Position numbers and translations under genes: made by a program. Shown in pieces: positions 8,225 to 16,257 of a stretch of DNA of 44,045 nucleotides. This DNA is from Coriobacteriia bacterium (GTDB lineage: Bacteria; Actinomycetota; Coriobacteriia; WRKU01; WQUG01). The notes beneath the pieces were generated by a model. The model saw only the letters and a program-made list of their open reading frames with translations, was not told where the DNA came from and did not search any database. Position 1 is the first letter of the stretch; every line of letters starts with the position of its first letter. Location: NCBI GenBank assembly GCA_009778715.1, contig WRFR01000001.1, positions 67,383-111,427 of the forward strand, given 5' to 3'.

Positions 8225-9446
8225 AGTTAAGACCGCGAAACGCCCTGTCCTGTCAGGAGCCTCAAGCACATCTGGGACTCCTGTATCCCGATCGACAGAG
8301 ACTTTTAAAAGCTCGCTGATCCGCTACGGCCTCCTGGCGCTTGTCGCGCTGCTGTGTTTCGCGATCGCGGCATTTGCCCTGGAAGTATGGTCAGCCTATG
8401 CTCACTACCAGGAAGACTATGCAATGACCGGGACCTGGACGTCGTGGTTTAACGGCCCGATCCTTGATCGCGATAAGCAGGCGGTAACTAATGCGCTGCC
8501 TTCGGATGCGCACGTTGTCTATTCTCTGACAGGCGACTTGGCGTCGGTTAGCCTCCATGGAAGAACCGTCAGCGGCGACAAAGCTGGGTTGCGTTATTAC
8601 CTGGCAACGCCGGCTCAGGATGGTAACCAACTCTTTGGCACCTGGGTCGCCTCGAACACATTTTTGAGCGGCAGAAAACAAGCCACAACACCCGTTATCA
8701 TTGATCAGCGGACAGCGCGCAAACTGCAAGCCAAGGCAGGGGATACGATCACCTTGGAAGTGAAGCTCGCTGATGCAAATTCAAATGAGGTACAGGGGCG
8801 TTTCAAGGCCCTCGTGACAGCAGTCGCGCGACCAAGCTCAGAGTTTAAGGGCGTCGCGCTGGTCTCTCCTTCAATGGAGCGTTTTGTGAGCTCGGCCCAG
8901 CAGGTCGTTGCAACTGATTTCTATGTATTTGGCGGCACGGACGGGACACCACAGAAGCTGGCAAATGCTGTGGCGCGCGATCAAATCAGGGGCGCGCTAC
9001 GCTCGAGTATGGTCAAATCGCTCACTGCAGCCCGGGGCAGCCGCGCAACGATCCTGCGCTACAGCATAGCGGGAGTTGTTGTCCTGGTGCTGGGGATCTA
9101 CACCTTAGGCGAACTTCACTTCACGATACCCCGATGGCGGGTCTCAGGCAAGGACGGCCTGTTCTCGATGCGCCGCGCACGGTTTCGCACAGCGCTTGAT
9201 CTGCTGGCCAGCCTGCTGATCTTTCTGGTAACCGCTGCAGCGGGGGTGTTTTTGGCAAATGCGTTCATTCGCGCACTGATGAGCTATGAACCCGTGCGCT
9301 CAACGACAATCCAGACGATGATCCTCCTTGCTTTTATTAGCCTGGTGTTGCTCATAGCACGCGCGATGTTCGCGCATGCCAGGTTCAGTAAGCGTGAGAT
9401 CGTCCTCCCGGTAGAATCTGCAGAGAAGGATCCAAAGCATGGCTGA
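8205..9446 (+). CDS. Predicted four-span membrane protein with an extracytoplasmic domain, unknown
   Basis: A 413-residue protein of unknown family. One membrane helix near residues 38-60 (LLALVALLCFAIAAFALEVW) is followed by about 230 polar residues likely outside the membrane, then three helices near residues 280-400. The layout resembles sortase-like or MacB/FtsX-like envelope proteins, but no catalytic motif is visible. The TTG at 8205 is chosen because GGGAG lies at 8194-8198; the frame is open further up inside the oxoamine synthase. It overlaps that gene by 20 bases and coaBC by eight, so the three are probably co-transcribed. Confidence 0.6.
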   Translation: MDSSKAEVKTAKRPVLSGASSTSGTPVSRSTETFKSSLIRYGLLALVALLCFAIAAFALEVWSAYAHYQEDYAMTGTWTSWFNGPILDRDKQAVTNALPSDAHVVYSLTGDLASVSLHGRTVSGDKAGLRYYLATPAQDGNQLFGTWVASNTFLSGRKQATTPVIIDQRTARKLQAKAGDTITLEVKLADANSNEVQGRFKALVTAVARPSSEFKGVALVSPSMERFVSSAQQVVATDFYVFGGTDGTPQKLANAVARDQIRGALRSSMVKSLTAARGSRATILRYSIAGVVVLVLGIYTLGELHFTIPRWRVSGKDGLFSMRRARFRTALDLLASLLIFLVTAAAGVFLANAFIRALMSYEPVRSTTIQTMILLAFISLVLLIARAMFAHARFSKREIVLPVESAEKDPKHG

Positions 9447-10692
9447 GCAGGTTCTTCTCGGGGTGAGCGGCTCGATCGCAGCGTATAAAGCCTGTGAACT
9501 GTGCCGACTGCTGGTAAAAGCGGGGATCGACGTCCAGGTCATCATGACTTCGCATGCCACCGAGCTGGTCGGCCCGTCGACCTTTCGCTCATTGAGCGGC
9601 AATGCCGTTGCGCTTGATCTTTTTGACGACCCTTCGGCGCCGATACATCACATCGAGCTTGCCAAAGCAGCTTCCGTATTCGTGATCGCTCCCGCCACTG
9701 CCAACATAGTGAACAAGCTGGCAGCAGGAGTGGCCGATGACTTGCTCACCACAACGGCGCTTGCTTTCACGGGACGCCTGGTCGTAGCTCCTGCTGCAAA
9801 CACACAGATGTACCTGGATGATACCACCCAGGAAAGTATCCGGACACTGGAGGCGCGAGGAGCGACAATACTTTCGCCTGACATCGGCGCGCTGGCGTGC
9901 GGCGACAAGGGGCCGGGACGCTTACCTGAACCGCAGGTAATTGCTGACGCCGTGCTTCAAGCGCTGAAGCGCAGCAAAGCACTGGCGGGGCGCCACATCG
10001 TCATCACAGCTGGTCCAACCCGCGAAGATTTTGACCCTGTGCGTTTCGTGAGCAACCATTCCACCGGGCGCATGGGTTATGCCCTGGCTCGCGCAGCGCT
10101 CCAGATGGGCGCCGAGGTGACGCTGATATCGGGCCCGGTCAACCTGCCTGCGCCGGTTAATGATCACCTGGCGTTTGTGCCCGTCGTAAGCGCCCGCGAG
10201 ATGTGTGAAGCGGTGCTGCACGCGGCACAATCAGCTGACGTCGTCCTGTCTGCAGCGGCAGTCGCGGACTTTCGCCCCCAGATGACCTCGGATACAAAAC
10301 TCAAGAAATATGCGCTCTCTGAACTCTCTGAGTTGGAAGAAGGGGAGACGGTCATTTCCGTGAAGCTCGTACAGAACCCTGACATCATCACTCAGCTCAG
10401 CGAGGCGCGCCAGGCAGGATCACTTAAGCCCGACCTGGTCCTGGTTGGATTTGCCGCTGAGACTAACGACATTGACAGCAATGCCCGTGAGAAACTGGTG
10501 CGAAAAGGGCTGGATCTTATCGTCGCCAATGATGTCTCTCGCGAAGATATCGGCTTCGCGTCGGTCGACAATGAAGTCTTGGTGATCTCGCCTGAAAGCG
10601 ACACACCTATCGCCAAGGCAAGCAAATTCGAAGTTGCCTGGCGCTTACTTGAGTTGGTTTCGGATCGTTTAAGGAGGAGCGATGTTGACTAA
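9439..10692 (+). CDS. coaBC: Bifunctional phosphopantothenoylcysteine decarboxylase / synthase
   Basis: CoaBC (417 aa) joins cysteine to 4'-phosphopantothenate and decarboxylates the product in coenzyme A synthesis. The N-terminal flavodoxin-like CoaC half has GVSGSIAAYKACELCRLL, the catalytic-His segment HHIELAKAA and the FMN-binding PATANIVNKLAAGVADDLL; the usual PAMN loop reads PAANTQMY, a mild deviation. The CoaB half begins with ITAGPTREDFDPVRFVSNHS and STGRMG and carries DTKLKKY (K-x-K-K) and NPDII for CTP binding. It starts inside the end of the membrane protein gene and ends 11 bases inside the next gene. Presence near rpoZ is typical. Confidence 0.95.
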   Translation: MAEQVLLGVSGSIAAYKACELCRLLVKAGIDVQVIMTSHATELVGPSTFRSLSGNAVALDLFDDPSAPIHHIELAKAASVFVIAPATANIVNKLAAGVADDLLTTTALAFTGRLVVAPAANTQMYLDDTTQESIRTLEARGATILSPDIGALACGDKGPGRLPEPQVIADAVLQALKRSKALAGRHIVITAGPTREDFDPVRFVSNHSTGRMGYALARAALQMGAEVTLISGPVNLPAPVNDHLAFVPVVSAREMCEAVLHAAQSADVVLSAAAVADFRPQMTSDTKLKKYALSELSELEEGETVISVKLVQNPDIITQLSEARQAGSLKPDLVLVGFAAETNDIDSNAREKLVRKGLDLIVANDVSREDIGFASVDNEVLVISPESDTPIAKASKFEVAWRLLELVSDRLRRSDVD

Positions 10693-11023
10693 CACCGATG
10701 TGATGAAGTTCCTGGCCGTGTGGGAGCTCCTTCATGAAAGCGCCGACGAGGCGTTGAAAGCAGGGATCGCGCGCGGCGAAGATACGACACAAGGCGAAAT
10801 GAACGCCGACAAGGGCGCGTTTGTTGACGGCCTGGCCGCGATGGTCAATGCCCGCAAGGACATTCTCAAGGCCGAACTAGCTGCCGGAAGCGACGAGTCT
10901 CTTGAAAAAGATGAGGGCCCGGCTGCTGAGGCCGTGGCAGAGCTTCGCTTCGAGGTTGCGGAATTGCGCGGACGCCTTGAGTCCATGAACGCCACGCTCG
11001 ACGCTCTTGCAACCAAGCTTTAA
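10682..11023 (+). CDS. Small coiled-coil protein, phasin-like, next to UbiB kinase
   Basis: A 113-residue, mostly helical acidic protein. A strong Shine-Dalgarno AAGGAGG at 10671-10677 sets the ATG at 10682, inside the coaBC end. Residues 1-60 form helices rich in Ala and Lys, and residues 83-113 (VAELRFEVAELRGRLESMNA) have heptads typical of a coiled coil. Small phasin-like proteins (COG3937 type) commonly sit just before AarF/UbiB kinase genes in anaerobic Gram-positive bacteria, and both the shape and the 13-base gap to ubiB fit that pattern. The family link is inferred from shape and position, not from a search. Confidence 0.55.
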   Translation: MLTNTDVMKFLAVWELLHESADEALKAGIARGEDTTQGEMNADKGAFVDGLAAMVNARKDILKAELAAGSDESLEKDEGPAAEAVAELRFEVAELRGRLESMNATLDALATKL

Positions 11024-11036
11024 GGGGGTGTGAGCT

Positions 11037-12392
11037 ATGGGCTCACGAAGACGCCACATCTTCTGGGTGATCACTAAGCGGTGGTGGCGCGCAGTTTATC
11101 TGGCGCGCTTCGGTATCATTTCTGCTACCCGCCGCCGCGAGATATTTGCGCGTCAGTTGCGAGAGGCTTTCGAGGAGCTTGGCCCCGCGTTCATCAAGCT
11201 GGGCCAACTCATCTCGATACGACCTGACATGTTCCCGCCTGAGTATGTCTTCGAAATGGAACATTTGCGTGATGAGGTCGCCGCAACGCCGTTTGAAATG
11301 GTACGTCCGGTCATCGAACGTGACTTTGGCCATTCACTCGACGAATTGTTCAACACCTTTGATACGACGCCGATTGGGTCGGCCTCCATTGCCCAGGTCT
11401 ATCAGGCCACCTTGCAGGTGGATTATACGCCGGTTATCGGCGACTCCCTGCCAGCAGGAACAAAACTTGCCATCAAAGTCATCCGCCCCGGCAGCGAAGA
11501 GACGATCAAGGCTGACATCGCGGTCATCACGCCGTTGGTGAACCGCCTCTCTCGCATCAAGCGCCTGGCACGCTTTGGCCTGTCCCAGCTCCTCTCGGAG
11601 TTCGCAGACTCACTGGCTTCTGAGTGTGATCTCCGCATCGAGGGGCGCACCTCGGACCGCTTCGCTTTTGACTTTGCCGACGACCCCTATGTGACGACCG
11701 CTGCCATCGTATGGCCGCTGACCAGTCGTCACGTACTGACCATGAAGTTTATCGAAGGCTGGCATCTTGACCAGGCCAAAGAGGCCGAGGCCGCGGGTGT
11801 CGACGCGCGCTTTTTGGCGATGTATGGGGCCAATGTGTTCATGAAGCAGGTAATGGTCCTCGGGCGCTTCCATGCTGACCTGCATCAATCCAACTTGTTA
11901 ATGACGCCAGATGGGCGCATCTGCTATATCGACTTCGGCATCACCGGCGAGGTGCGCGAAGAGGACAAGGAGGCCATCGCGCAGGTGCTTGCCGCGACCG
12001 TCTATGCCGACGCCAAGCGGGCCATCGATTACTCCGCTGCGCTGGGCCTGGTCGTCTCTGATGAGAAGACTGACGAGGTAACCGCTCGTGTTGCCGAACT
12101 CATGAGCCGTACATTTTCGGTGACTCCGCGTGATGTGCGTGGCTTCGCCATCGGCTTTCTCTCGATCATGAACGAGCAGAAGGTGAGCGTACCAAGAGGT
12201 TTTGGCCTGCTCATCAAGGCGCTTGTCGTCGTTGAGGGCTGTGCGCAGATGGTCTACAGCGACATCGACATCGTTGACGCTGCCAAGGAATTCACGACTA
12301 CTCTTGTGCTGAAGCATATGCTCCAGCCAGCGCGCTTGTATGCGCGCATCCCGCGCGCGGTAGATGCAGCCATAGCCGAGCTCATCGGTTAG
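11037..12392 (+). CDS. AarF/UbiB/ABC1 family atypical kinase
   Basis: A 451-residue ABC1-family protein-kinase-like ATPase. It shows the diagnostic KxGQ motif (FIKLGQLISIRPDMFP, residues 53-68), the altered nucleotide loop GSASIAQVYQA (114-124), the ATP-binding Lys K147, the catalytic segment HADLHQSN (279-286) and DFG (299-301). Relatives support quinone or lipid metabolism; no ubiquinone genes are present, so its role here is unknown. Standard UbiB is ~540 residues with two C-terminal membrane helices; here the protein ends soon after a helical region (ARLYARIPRAVDAAIAELIG) and shows no such anchor. The upstream phasin-like gene may be its partner. Confidence 0.88.
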   Translation: MGSRRRHIFWVITKRWWRAVYLARFGIISATRRREIFARQLREAFEELGPAFIKLGQLISIRPDMFPPEYVFEMEHLRDEVAATPFEMVRPVIERDFGHSLDELFNTFDTTPIGSASIAQVYQATLQVDYTPVIGDSLPAGTKLAIKVIRPGSEETIKADIAVITPLVNRLSRIKRLARFGLSQLLSEFADSLASECDLRIEGRTSDRFAFDFADDPYVTTAAIVWPLTSRHVLTMKFIEGWHLDQAKEAEAAGVDARFLAMYGANVFMKQVMVLGRFHADLHQSNLLMTPDGRICYIDFGITGEVREEDKEAIAQVLAATVYADAKRAIDYSAALGLVVSDEKTDEVTARVAELMSRTFSVTPRDVRGFAIGFLSIMNEQKVSVPRGFGLLIKALVVVEGCAQMVYSDIDIVDAAKEFTTTLVLKHMLQPARLYARIPRAVDAAIAELIG

Positions 12393-12491
12393 AATACGCC
12401 AGACACCCACTGAGCGCGTTCCCAAAAGTTCATGGACGGGAGAGTTCGCTTCACTTTTTGGCGCCTTCTCAGTAGACGCCAGGCGTATTCT
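12391..12491. repeat. Long interrupted inverted repeat between ubiB and tRNA-Pro
   Basis: The ends AGAATACGCC (12391-12400) and GGCGTATTCT (12482-12491) are a perfect 10-bp inverted repeat. Inside it CTGAG (12410-12414) pairs with CTCAG (12468-12472), and CCCAAAAG can pair imperfectly with CTTTTTGG further in. The transcript could fold into one ~100-nt arm. There is no T-run after it, so it is not a standard terminator. It may be a small RNA, an mRNA-stabilising structure or a remnant of a mobile sequence. The first base pair overlaps the ubiB stop codon. Confidence 0.5.
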
Positions 12492-12552
12492 AACACCAAT
12501 TCAATGGACAAAACTAGTCAGTAGAGTTAAGGGTATGCTAGAGTAAATTACG

Positions 12553-12570
12553 CGCGTGCGACCGCACGCG
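12553..12570. repeat. GC-rich perfect inverted repeat just before tRNA-Pro
   Basis: CGCGTGCG (12553-12560) and CGCACGCG (12563-12570) are perfect inverted copies separated by two bases, ending seven bases before the tRNA. It could be a processing signal in the pre-tRNA leader or a terminator without a U-tract. In the rest of this gap (12492-12552) a TATGCT at 12534-12539 could be a -10, but no matching -35 is seen at normal spacing. Confidence 0.5.
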
Positions 12571-12577
12571 TTAGTGT

Positions 12578-12654
<77 letters not shown>

Positions 12655-12701
12655 TCGTTTTTATGTGCCCCTGGTGGCAATTTGTGAAGGAGGCGTATCA
12701 G

Positions 12702-13724
12702 GTGGAAGGAAAAAAGAAAGGATTGGTGGCGCTGTCAGCGCTGCTGATCATCGCGATGTTGGTCGCACTGGCCGGTTGCGGTTCAAATAACACGACCAAC
12801 AACTCGACCACAAGTACCAGCAAGAAGGTCTACAAAATCGGCGCCATTCAGATCGTCGAGCATCCAGCGCTTGATGCGGCCTATAAGGGCTTCAAAGAGG
12901 AGTTGGCTGCTGAGGGCTATAAGGATGGCGACAATATCCAGCTGGACTACAAGGTAGCCCAAGGCGATACCAATAATCTCAATACGATCGCGTCACAATT
13001 CGTCGGCGACAAGAAAGACCTGATCCTTGCGATCGCAACGCCGTCAGCGCAGGCGGTTGCAAGCCAGACGCAGACCATCCCGATCGTGGCCACAGCCGTC
13101 ACGGACTATCCCAGCGCAAAGTTGGTTGACTCAAACGATAAACCAGGTCGCAACGTAACCGGCACCTCAGACCTGAATCCGGTCGCAAAGCAGATCGATC
13201 TGGGCCTTCAATTAGTGCCCAGCGCGAAAACTGTTGGCATCGCCTACAACTCAAGTGAGCAAAACTCGAAGTTCCAGGTCGACATCGCCAAGAAGGAAGC
13301 GGCGGCCAAGGGCTTGAAGGTTCAGGAAGTCACCGTTACCGGCGCAAATGACGTGCAGCAGGCGATCCAGTCGCTCGTCACGAAGAGTGACTTCATCTAT
13401 CTCCCGACCGATAACACGCTGGCCTCAGCTATGCAGACGGTCAGTCAGGTCGCTAACGCCTCGAAGAAAGTTGTGATCGGTGGCGAGCCAAACATGGTCA
13501 AGGGCGGCGCTCTGGCAACGTTAGGCGTCGACTATGAGGCGCTCGGTCGTATGACTGGCAAGATGGCGGTCGAGATCCTGAAGGGTCAGAAACCGGCGGA
13601 CATGCCGATCCAGTTCGCGACTGAGACCCCGATCGTAATCAACTCTGACACGGTCAAGGCGATCGGCATCACGATCCCGGCCGATTTGCAGCAATACGTC
13701 AAAGCACCGGCTGATATCTCGTAA
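12702..13724 (+). CDS. ABC transporter substrate-binding lipoprotein (ABC_sub_bind / TrpX-like)
   Basis: A 340-residue lipoprotein. The GTG at 12702 is chosen because AAGGAGG lies at 12687-12693; the longer frame runs back into the tRNA and is not real. The N-terminus KKKG is followed by a hydrophobic signal and lipobox LAGC with Cys 26, then a Thr/Ser/Asn linker. The rest matches the PF04392 family (HPALDAAYKGFKEELAAEGY, LILAIATPSAQAVASQTQTI, TDNTLASAMQTVSQVA), periplasmic-binding folds used for tryptophan or other aromatic amino acids in TrpXYZ systems. The permease and ATPase follow directly. The exact ligand cannot be read from the sequence. Confidence 0.9.
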   Translation: MEGKKKGLVALSALLIIAMLVALAGCGSNNTTNNSTTSTSKKVYKIGAIQIVEHPALDAAYKGFKEELAAEGYKDGDNIQLDYKVAQGDTNNLNTIASQFVGDKKDLILAIATPSAQAVASQTQTIPIVATAVTDYPSAKLVDSNDKPGRNVTGTSDLNPVAKQIDLGLQLVPSAKTVGIAYNSSEQNSKFQVDIAKKEAAAKGLKVQEVTVTGANDVQQAIQSLVTKSDFIYLPTDNTLASAMQTVSQVANASKKVVIGGEPNMVKGGALATLGVDYEALGRMTGKMAVEILKGQKPADMPIQFATETPIVINSDTVKAIGITIPADLQQYVKAPADIS

Positions 13725-13761
13725 CTCCCGGCGTTCACGCAAGAACTAGGACAGAAGAGCA

Positions 13762-14727
13762 GTGACTGACGTCATCACCGGAGCCGTAGCCTTAGGCTTG
13801 GTCTGGGCCATCGTTTCGATCGGGGTCTGGATCACCTACCGGATCCTTGATTTTCCCGACTTAACCGTCGAAGGAACGATCGTGACCGGCGCGGCAACGA
13901 CTGCCATCATGATCACTCATGGCGTCAGTCCGCTTCTCTGCCTCCTGGCATCGTTTGCGGCAGGAGCGCTCTGTGGACTTATCACAGCGTTCTTGCATAC
14001 GCGCCTGAAGATCCCGGCGCTTCTGGCTGGCATCCTAACCAATATCGGGCTCTATTCGATCAATATCCGTATAATGGCGGGGACTTCGAACATCTCGCTT
14101 TTGGGAAGTCGTTCACTCATCGATACGTTCATGAGCTTTATCACGCGCGTCGCTCCAGGAGGCAGCCATTCGCTGTTAGCCCGGTTCCTGACGTTTCTGG
14201 CGACCCGCAACATGACGACGATCCTGATAGTCGGCATCGGCGTCATCTGCGTCATCGCTCTCAGTACCTGGTTTTTGCGCACCTCCTATGGCTGTTCGAT
14301 TCGCGCAACCGGCAGCAATCCGGATATGGCGCGCGCCCAGGGCATCAACATCAACATGTCCAAGACCGTTGGACTTATGCTCTCCAACGCATTTGTAGGT
14401 CTGGGCGGCTCGTTGTTGTGCCAGTACCAGGGCTACTCGGACGTACAAATGGGTATCGGCTGTATCGTGATCGGCCTGGCTTCGCTCATTATTGGCGAGG
14501 TACTCTTCGGGAAGTCCTCAACTTTGCATTCACTGATTTCGGTCAGCCTGGGAGCAATCCTGTACCGCATCATAATCGCACTGGTCATCCAGGCAGGCAT
14601 GCAACCGACCGACCTCAAGCTGTTCACGGCCATTACCGTGGCGCTTGCTTTGTTCCTGCCGACCGCGATCATCCAGGTCAAACACCTGCGCGGACGCCTG
14701 AGACGGAGGCATGATGCTGGTTTGTAA
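13762..14727 (+). CDS. ABC transporter permease, branched-chain-type fold (TrpY-like)
   Basis: A 321-residue permease with about eight or nine hydrophobic segments, of the BPD_transp_2 family. The signature region near residues 170-215 (TSYGCSIRATGSNPDMARAQ, then GLMLSNAFVGLGGSL) is the coupling-helix segment that contacts the ATPase. The GTG at 13762 gives a start (MTDVITGAVALGLVWAIVSI) directly at the first helix, with GAAGAG upstream as a weak ribosome-binding site. It lies between the binding lipoprotein and the ATPase and overlaps the ATPase gene, so the three form one importer operon. Confidence 0.9.
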   Translation: MTDVITGAVALGLVWAIVSIGVWITYRILDFPDLTVEGTIVTGAATTAIMITHGVSPLLCLLASFAAGALCGLITAFLHTRLKIPALLAGILTNIGLYSINIRIMAGTSNISLLGSRSLIDTFMSFITRVAPGGSHSLLARFLTFLATRNMTTILIVGIGVICVIALSTWFLRTSYGCSIRATGSNPDMARAQGININMSKTVGLMLSNAFVGLGGSLLCQYQGYSDVQMGIGCIVIGLASLIIGEVLFGKSSTLHSLISVSLGAILYRIIIALVIQAGMQPTDLKLFTAITVALALFLPTAIIQVKHLRGRLRRRHDAGL

Positions 14728-15487
14728 GAGCCTCAGTAAGACCTTCTATCCAGGAACCGCTAACGAGCGACGCGCGCTCAGCAACGTGAGCCTGAATCTG
14801 CGGCGTGGCGAGTTCGTGGTCATCATCGGGGGTAACGGGAGCGGCAAGTCGACCTTACTCAATGTCGTTTCGGGCGCTATCCGAAGTGACGAGGGACGTG
14901 TCTATATTGACAAGCAGGACGTGACCTTCACGTCCGAGTATAAGCGAGCAGCCTATATCGGCCGGGTCTTCCAGGATCCGATGCTCGGCACCGCGGCCAG
15001 TATGACGATCGAGGAGAACCTGGCGCTCGCAAATCGGCGCGGTAAGCGGCGCGGATTGGGCAGCGGCGTGACTCGGGCAGAACGTGCCCTGTTCAAGGAG
15101 ATGCTTGCGCCCCTTGAGCTTGGCCTTGAGAATCGCCTGACAGCACGCGTCGGTCTCCTGTCCGGAGGCCAGCGCCAGGCACTTACGCTGCTGATGGCCT
15201 CGTTGCGCGACCCGAAGATCCTTCTCCTGGACGAACATACAGCGGCGCTTGACCCGAAGACGGCCGCAAAAGTCCTCGAGATAAGCCTTCAGCTGGTGCA
15301 GGAACACAACCTGACCACCTTGATGGTCACTCACAACATGGGCGACGCCCTGAAGTTCGGTGACCGGCTTATCATGATGCAGGAGGGACGTATCGTCTTT
15401 GAGGCAAGTGGGAAGGAAAAACAGGAGCTCACCGTCACCGACCTGGTGAATCGGTTCGTCTCTGTGGGGAGCGAGGTCCTGTGCTAA
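14714..15487 (+). CDS. ABC transporter ATP-binding protein (TrpZ-like)
   Basis: The ATPase (257 aa) of the importer. Numbered from an alternative ATG at 14711, the Walker A motif GGNGSGKST is at 40-48, the Q-loop in VFQDPML near 87, the signature LSGGQ at 150-154, Walker B ILLLDEHTAALDP at 170-182 and the H-loop His at 208. Two ATGs in tandem are possible; with GGAGG at 14705-14709 the second (14714) has the better spacing. It overlaps the permease gene by 14 bases and its TAA is directly followed by the ATG of the next gene. Confidence 0.92.
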   Translation: MLVCKSLSKTFYPGTANERRALSNVSLNLRRGEFVVIIGGNGSGKSTLLNVVSGAIRSDEGRVYIDKQDVTFTSEYKRAAYIGRVFQDPMLGTAASMTIEENLALANRRGKRRGLGSGVTRAERALFKEMLAPLELGLENRLTARVGLLSGGQRQALTLLMASLRDPKILLLDEHTAALDPKTAAKVLEISLQLVQEHNLTTLMVTHNMGDALKFGDRLIMMQEGRIVFEASGKEKQELTVTDLVNRFVSVGSEVLC

Positions 15488-16135
15488 ATGTCAGGCGAGA
15501 CTCCGCAAAAGAAAGTTCCCGCTTCTCGTTCTGAGGACCTGAAACGTCAGGTCTATACGGTCCCGAACCTTATCACACTTATCCGCTTCCTCATGGTGCC
15601 ACTGGCGTTCTCGGTGCTGATCGGGGGAGGACATGATATCCTCGCCTTCGTGCTTTTCGCGGTAGCTGGCGCCAGTGATTTTCTCGACGGGCAGATCGCC
15701 CGGCGAACAAACCAGGTCTCAGAACTCGGAAAACTGATCGATCCCTTTGTTGACCGTTTCCTCATTGCCGCAGGGTTGATCGGCCTCTATATCGTCGGGC
15801 GGATTCCTCTCTGGATCCTCGTGGTGCTGATCGCCCGTGACCTGATCCTACTCGTGGGCACTATTCCGCTGCATTACTTCGGGGTAGGGCGGATCGATGT
15901 GCTGTTCGCCGGAAAAACTACCACGGTGTTTTTACTGGCAGGGTTTTCCTGGTTGATCGCAAACATCATCAAGATTCCAGGCTTAGGCCTGACGCATTCT
16001 GCGGCGTTTCCGGGCTTCAACTTCCAAACCGTCCCTGCTGGTATCTGGCTGGTTTATACTGGTACCGCTCTTTCGCTCGTGACCTTCGTGTGTTACCTTG
16101 TGATCGCCGTCCGGCGCCTGCGCCTCGCTCGATAA
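15488..16135 (+). CDS. CDP-alcohol phosphatidyltransferase (PgsA/cardiolipin synthase type)
   Basis: A 215-residue integral membrane enzyme with the complete CDP-alcohol phosphatidyltransferase motif: D64-x2-D67-G68-x2-A71-R72-x8-G81-x3-D85-x3-D89. It exchanges the CMP of CDP-diacylglycerol for an alcohol such as glycerol 3-phosphate or phosphatidylglycerol, making membrane phospholipid. About five hydrophobic segments follow the basic N-terminus. Actinobacterial paralogues include PgsA, cardiolipin synthase and phosphatidylinositol-phosphate synthase, and these cannot be separated by eye. The ATG follows the ATPase stop with no gap. A terminator follows, so this closes the unit. Confidence 0.88.
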   Translation: MSGETPQKKVPASRSEDLKRQVYTVPNLITLIRFLMVPLAFSVLIGGGHDILAFVLFAVAGASDFLDGQIARRTNQVSELGKLIDPFVDRFLIAAGLIGLYIVGRIPLWILVVLIARDLILLVGTIPLHYFGVGRIDVLFAGKTTTVFLLAGFSWLIANIIKIPGLGLTHSAAFPGFNFQTVPAGIWLVYTGTALSLVTFVCYLVIAVRRLRLAR

Positions 16136-16158
16136 CGAATCAGTGAATTCTTATATCT

Positions 16159-16198
16159 AATCCCTTGTGCTCAGGTAGTATAGGGTAAGGGATTTTTT
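16159..16198 (+). terminator. Rho-independent terminator after the phosphatidyltransferase gene
   Basis: AATCCCTT (16159-16166) pairs with AAGGGATT (16187-16194), followed by a run of Ts (16193-16198). The loop of 20 bases is long. It separates the transporter unit from the VanW gene. Confidence 0.7.
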
Positions 16199-16257
16199 GT
16201 ATGAGCTAAGTAACGTGATGAACACCTATCCCTGAATTGGTTATCTGAAAGGATCGT

